The notes below the pieces were generated by a model. It saw nothing but the letters and a program-made list of their open reading frames with translations. It was not told the origin of the DNA and made no database searches. From the NCBI GenBank assembly GCA_904419075.1, contig CAJFQM010000005.1, positions 1-64,000 of the forward strand: 64,000 nucleotides of DNA, in the 5' to 3' direction. Both the position numbers and the translations under genes were made by a program. Positions 59,695 through 64,000 of this stretch are shown in pieces (position 1 is the stretch's first letter; every line of letters begins with the position of its first letter). This DNA comes from an uncultured Clostridia bacterium. GTDB lineage: Bacteria > Bacillota > Clostridia > Christensenellales > Borkfalkiaceae.

Positions 59695-61047
59695 ATGCGA
59701 TTGAGTTATTTCGACAAAATAAACAGATTTTACTTTATCGGCATAGGCGGGATCAGTATGAGCGCTTTGGCGAAATTTCTTCTCGCCTGCGGTTACGAAG
59801 TATCGGGAAGCGATATGAATTCCGGGGAACAGACGGAAGAATTGTTGTTTTCCGGAGTGAAGATTCATTTCGGAGCGAATGCCGATCATCCCGATTTGCA
59901 AGCTGCGGATGCGGTAATCTATACCAGCGCGATTCCGGAAAATCATGAAGAATTGGTCGCCGCACGCAAACTAGGCAAGATTTTGTGGAAGCGTTCGGAG
60001 TTTCTGGAAATCGTATGCGGTTTTTTTTCGCATGTCACGGCGGTGGCGGGGAGTCACGGGAAGACGACGTGCACGGCAATGTGTGCGCATATTCTCAAAG
60101 AGACAGGGGTACTTTTTGCCGCACATATCGGAGGCGAGGATTCGCAGTTCGGCAATTTTTATATGAACGGGCGGGATTTTTTTGTCACCGAAGCCTGCGA
60201 ATATAAAAAAAATCTGCTTGAAATTCGAGCAGAAACGGCCGTACTCCTCAACATTGACCGCGACCATATGGAATGCTATGACGGCATGAGCGATCTCGTA
60301 AATACCTTTCGCACGTATTGCGAAAAGGCGGAGACGGCATTTGTTTGTTCGGACAATGACAATTGTAAAACGTTGGGGAATTTCTCTACCTTCGGGATAG
60401 AGGATAAAACGGCGGACTATCGGGCGATTGATTTAAGGCAGTCGGGAGAAAGATATTCCTTTACGGTATCGGAGTACGGAAAATCTCTCTGCCGAGTGCA
60501 CTTGAAAGCCGCGGGGAAATGCAACGTATATAACGCTCTGGCGGCGTTTGCGGCGATGCGCCGCTATGGATTCGACGAAAAGGAGATCGTGCGCGGGCTG
60601 GAAAATTTTGTCGCCGTGAAGCGGCGGTTTGAATGTATCGGCAGCTATTCGGGCGCTTCTTTTATTTGTGATTACGCGCATCATCCGAGGGAAATTTCGG
60701 CAACGGTCGCCACGGCGGAAAAAATGTGTACGGGAAAACTTTATACGATTTTTCAGCCGCATACTTATTCCCGAACGAAACTTCTGATGGAGGATTTTGT
60801 TCGGAGCCTGCGCGTCGTGCCCAATCTGATGATTTATAAAACTTATCCCGCGCGGGAATATTTCGATGAAGAGGGAAGCGCTCTGACCTTGGCAAAAAAC
60901 GTAGGAAACTGTCTCTATTCCGAAAGTATCCGCGAATTGAAGACATGGCTGAAAAATACCGTACAGGCGGGAGATATAGTACTTTTTTTGGGTGCGGGAG
61001 ATATTTATTATGCCGCGCAACATTTGTTGAAAGAACTGAATAAATAA
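59695..61047 (+). CDS. murC: UDP-N-acetylmuramate: L-alanine ligase
   Basis: The 450-residue ligase adds L-Ala, the first peptide residue. FYFIGIGGISMSALAKFLL is the MurC N-terminus, GSHGKTT (119-125) the ATP loop, TEACEYKKNLLEI and YAHHPREISATVATAE further family blocks, and IFQPHTYSRTKLLMEDF the C-terminal domain. No clear ribosome binding site precedes the ATG. It is separated from the other mur genes by spoVG and ends at a strong terminator. Confidence 0.94.
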   Translation: MRLSYFDKINRFYFIGIGGISMSALAKFLLACGYEVSGSDMNSGEQTEELLFSGVKIHFGANADHPDLQAADAVIYTSAIPENHEELVAARKLGKILWKRSEFLEIVCGFFSHVTAVAGSHGKTTCTAMCAHILKETGVLFAAHIGGEDSQFGNFYMNGRDFFVTEACEYKKNLLEIRAETAVLLNIDRDHMECYDGMSDLVNTFRTYCEKAETAFVCSDNDNCKTLGNFSTFGIEDKTADYRAIDLRQSGERYSFTVSEYGKSLCRVHLKAAGKCNVYNALAAFAAMRRYGFDEKEIVRGLENFVAVKRRFECIGSYSGASFICDYAHHPREISATVATAEKMCTGKLYTIFQPHTYSRTKLLMEDFVRSLRVVPNLMIYKTYPAREYFDEEGSALTLAKNVGNCLYSESIRELKTWLKNTVQAGDIVLFLGAGDIYYAAQHLLKELNK

Positions 61048-61080
61048 TTGTTTAAAAAGCGGGAATATAACGCAAAAAAT

Positions 61081-61132
61081 GACGGCAGGGGAGAGAAAAA
61101 GAAAAAAACTCTCTTCCGCCGTCGTTTTTTTG
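61081..61132 (+). terminator. Terminator of murC
   Basis: GACGGC-GGGGAGAG pairs with CTCTCTTCCGCCGTC around an A-rich loop, followed by seven T. Confidence 0.88.
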
Positions 61133-61143
61133 CTTCAATACAA

Positions 61144-61172
61144 TTGATAAATGAGAAAAAAAATGTTATAAT
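61144..61172 (+). promoter_or_regulatory. Promoter of ftsK
   Basis: TTGATA (61144-61149), 17 bp, TATAAT (61167-61172), about 28 nt before the start codon. Confidence 0.78.
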
Positions 61173-61200
61173 AAAAGAGTATAAATGGAGGTGAATGCCT

Positions 61201-64000
61201 TGAAAGAAAATAACGAAAAAAATAAAGACGAAAAGGAGAAACGGACAGGGATTGTCACGAAGGAAAGCATCGGCGCCGTCGGCGTTTTATTTTCCGCACT
61301 CGCGTTTCTCATACTCGTCACACGCGGTTTGATTTTCGGGGATATCGGAGAAGCGATCGCTTCCTTTCTTTTGGGAGTGTTCGGCGATTGCGCGTATCCG
61401 TTGCTTCTCGTCGCCTTTTACATATCTTTGACTTCTTTTATCGGAAAACGGTTTATCCGCAGCAGAAAAGCCGTGGCGCTCCTTTCGGCGTCCGCTGTTT
61501 GTCTGCTGCTGATTCTTCATGTCGCTCTGACGTATAAATGGGCGCTTTCCGGCTATATTTCCGCTTGTTTTTCTGCGGGAAAGGATGGGTATTTTTCTTT
61601 GGCCGTAACCGGCTGGATAGGAGGGCTGATTGTTTATTCCGTCGTGAAACTGACCACGCGCGTCGGGGCACTGATTATTTTTTCCGCGCTCTTTTTGCTG
61701 TGCGTTTATCTTTCGGCTTGTGTTTTGACGGGCGGGAAATTCCGTTTGAAATTCAATGCAGAAAAAAAGAAAAGCCGGGACGCCGGAAATCGTCAGTCAG
61801 GGGCTCAGACTTCTCAGATCCCCGTTCAAAGAGAGACCGTCTATCCTTCCGCGCCTCGGCAGGAAGCGTTTCCCTCAGAACCGAGCCGTTTTCCGTCTTA
61901 TGCCGGACAGGCTCCGGCGGAATCGTATTCCGGTCCCGTTCCCGAGGTCAGGCAACGGCCGGGCGTCAATCTTCCGAGCGGAGAATACCGTGCGAACGGA
62001 GATTATAATTCAGGCGCTTATCAGAACGGCGGCGGGTATCGTGCCGGAGAAAATTATCCTACGAACGGAGCGTATCGACAGAATTCTTTCCGCCCCGAGC
62101 AAACCTCTTCGACGGGAACGAACGGAACGGGAAACGCATTTTCTCCGTTCGGGATTTTTAATAACGGAAATTCGTCCGTGCGGGAAGAAAGAAAGGACGG
62201 ATACCGTGAATATCAGCAGAGCAAAGAGTATTTATTCGGAGGAACACCTGCCGAAATTTATCGCAAAAATTTAATTTTTGACAGCAATGCGAACGTCAAT
62301 AAGCGTCCTCCCGTAGACCCCAATCAGCCGACCGTATACGACAGCACTTTTGCCGATTCTTATTCCGCGGCATACGCCGATGCCGTGAACGGCGGTGAGG
62401 AACCCGCTCGGCCCGCAAAGATTCTCACGGACAACACACGCGGGCAGGACTTGTATACGCCTCGGACACTCAGGGACAGCGACGGGGAGACGGGATTCGG
62501 AAATGTAGCTTCCTCTCCTTCGTCCGTTTCGCCCGTGGAGCCTATACAACCGGCGGAGCCCTTCCGTACAGAACAGGTTCCCGTATATCGTCCGGAATCC
62601 ATACAGCCGATGCAGACGCCGAACGTACATATTTCCGACCCTCGGTCGGAGACGTCCGAAAATTCGGAACCGTATTTCGATACGGCGTCGGGGGGTGTTT
62701 CGAGAGAGGAAAGGGGGGAAAAAACCGAGATTGTTCCGCCCGAAGAACCCAAATCGGAAACTTCCGGAACCCGTCCGGGATTTTTCGATATTTTTTCTCC
62801 GTCAAATCCCAATATTTACGGCAGGCGTGACGAAGAAGAAACGCCGCCCGCCGATGAGCCGAAGCCGACGAACGGCAGAGACGGCTTCGGACGAGACTTT
62901 TCCGACAGGAATTCTTCCCGCGGTCTGTTGGATTCGGAAGAACCCGACGTGCGCGGCGGAGAGCGTTCCGTTTTTGAGTCCGGAAGAGAGGACGACGAAC
63001 TTCCCGCCGCTGACAGAAAAGATATTTTCGACGAAGAGGAGGAAGAAGATCCGTATACGCTTCGATCGGATTTTTCAGACAGCAGAAGGGGAAACATTTC
63101 CGAAGAACCTTCCGACAGACTTTCCTCGCGCGACAGGAGCGATCCGTTTGTTTCCGACCGACGGGAACAGACATTTGAAGAACCTCCTCGTCCCGTTCCG
63201 CCGCCTGTACCGAAACCTCGGGTGCATAAGCCTTATCAGCCGGCTCCGTTGGATTATTTCGATTGCAGAGACGTAGAACCCGATTCCAATGCGGAGGAAG
63301 TGGAAAACAACAAAATGACGATTTTGGAGACGTTGGACGCCTTCAAAGTGACGGACGCAACCATCGCTTCCGTCACTTACGGCCCGACCGTCACGCGCTA
63401 TAATGTAGTTATTCCCCGCAACATTTCAGCAAAGAAGGTCGTTGCTTTGGATCAGGAAATCGCCATGAGCCTCTATGCGAGCAAAGGGGTAAATATTTAC
63501 CCGAACTTTGAGGACGGTGCGGTGAGTATCGAAGTCCCCAATAAAAATCGTCAGTACGTTCAGCTCGGCTGTATGCTGACGGGAGACGGATTTGTGAAGT
63601 CCAAGCCCACCTCGTTGGTGTTTGCGATGGGAAAGGACGTCGGCAATCGTAAGATTTACGGCGATATCTGTAAAATGACGCACCTGCTCGTAGCGGGCGC
63701 TTCCGGTTCGGGTAAGAGCGTATTTCTCAGAAGCCTTATCATCAGTCTCATTTACAAATATTCTCCCGACGATCTCCGACTCATTCTAATAGACCCTAAA
63801 AAGACGGAATTCGTCATTTATGACCATTTGCCTCATCTGATGATCAATGAAATTATCACGGATATCAATAAAGTGATTCAAAGTCTCAACTGGGCGATAG
63901 GGGAAATGAACCGCAGATATGGCCTTTTCGAACAAAAGAGCCGTTCGGGAACGTACGTCGTCAATATTGACGAGTATAACGCAAATTTACAGCCGGGAGA
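61201..64000 (+). CDS. ftsK: FtsK/SpoIIIE DNA translocase, 5' part (runs off the window)
   Basis: One frame stays open from TTG 61201 to the window end (933 codons). GGAGG lies 8 nt before TTG. Residues 20-180 contain four membrane helices. Residues 185-690 are a low-complexity, charged and Pro/Ser/Asn/Tyr-rich linker, very long for the family. The motor follows: the alpha region (KMTILETLDAFKVTDATIASV, TYGPTVTRYNVVIP) and the Walker A loop GASGSGKS near residues 833-840. LILIDPKKTEF fits FtsK/SpoIIIE. The rest of the motor and gamma domain are outside. It pumps chromosomal DNA across the septum. Confidence 0.93.

Noticed and set aside
1..64000. Prophage, insertion sequence, integrase, toxin-antitoxin or defence island
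   Set aside because: I found no transposase, integrase, phage structural gene, recombination-site duplication or defence-type cassette on either strand.

Overview
The window looks like a chromosomal segment of an anaerobic, low-to-mid G+C Bacillota (Clostridia-type) bacterium. The evidence is a T-box leader before ileS, spoVG, class III fructose-1,6-bisphosphatase, strong sigma-A promoters (TTGACA-17-TATAAT), AGGAGG-like ribosome binding sites, an archaeal-type aspartyl-tRNA synthetase, and an mraZ-led division/cell-wall cluster whose MurE carries the DNPR motif of meso-diaminopimelate enzymes. I cannot name the species. No insertion sequence, prophage, CRISPR array or rRNA gene was seen; this is ordinary backbone with a few unusual details.

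Layout. 1-1.3 kb (minus): tRNA-Glu, a probable 6S RNA with a perfect consensus promoter, and pyridoxamine kinase. 1.4-8.4 kb (plus): aspS with an overlapping HMA metal-binding gene, T-box-controlled ileS, an rRNA-type methyltransferase and a pseudouridine synthase. 8.5-14 kb: a large anchored surface protein, feoA-feoB and a second RluA-type synthase. 14-16.8 kb: a CadC/SmtB-type repressor with a visible operator, and its CadA-type P-type ATPase. 16.9-21.9 kb: an acetyltransferase, rdgB, a YfcE-type phosphodiesterase, a Ser-rich lipoprotein, fbp and a decayed VOC gene. 22-31.8 kb (minus): an epimerase, then a potassium-uptake locus: split sensor (kdpD N-half apart from a DUF4118 histidine kinase), kdpE, a TPR-like gene, kdpF, an unknown 80-residue protein, kdpA, kdpB and kdpC. 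32-37.5 kb (plus): malic enzyme, a CPBP protease, an ABC exporter and an AEC-family permease behind a repeat array. 37.7-42.8 kb (minus): potD-potC-potB-potA led by an HTH-cupin repressor gene. 43.2-64 kb: rpsT and murI, then mraZ-rsmH-ftsL-pbp-murE-mraY-murD-ftsW-murA-ftsQ, ftsA-ftsZ, spoVG, murC and the 5' part of ftsK.

How it works together. The right third makes and divides the wall: murI supplies D-Glu, MurA/MurC/MurD/MurE build the precursor, MraY attaches it to lipid, FtsW and the PBP polymerise and crosslink it, and FtsZ/FtsA/FtsL/FtsQ place the machine. murG and murB are absent from the cluster. The left and middle parts supply translation factors and ion or polyamine transport. The details most worth checking are the apparent AUC start of the division PBP, the >200-bp murD/ftsW out-of-frame overlap, the kdp operon with two extra small genes, two apparently leaderless mRNAs, the 18-bp repeat array before the AEC permease, a FeoB lacking its G4 guanine-specificity residues, and a MurI with a long extra tail.
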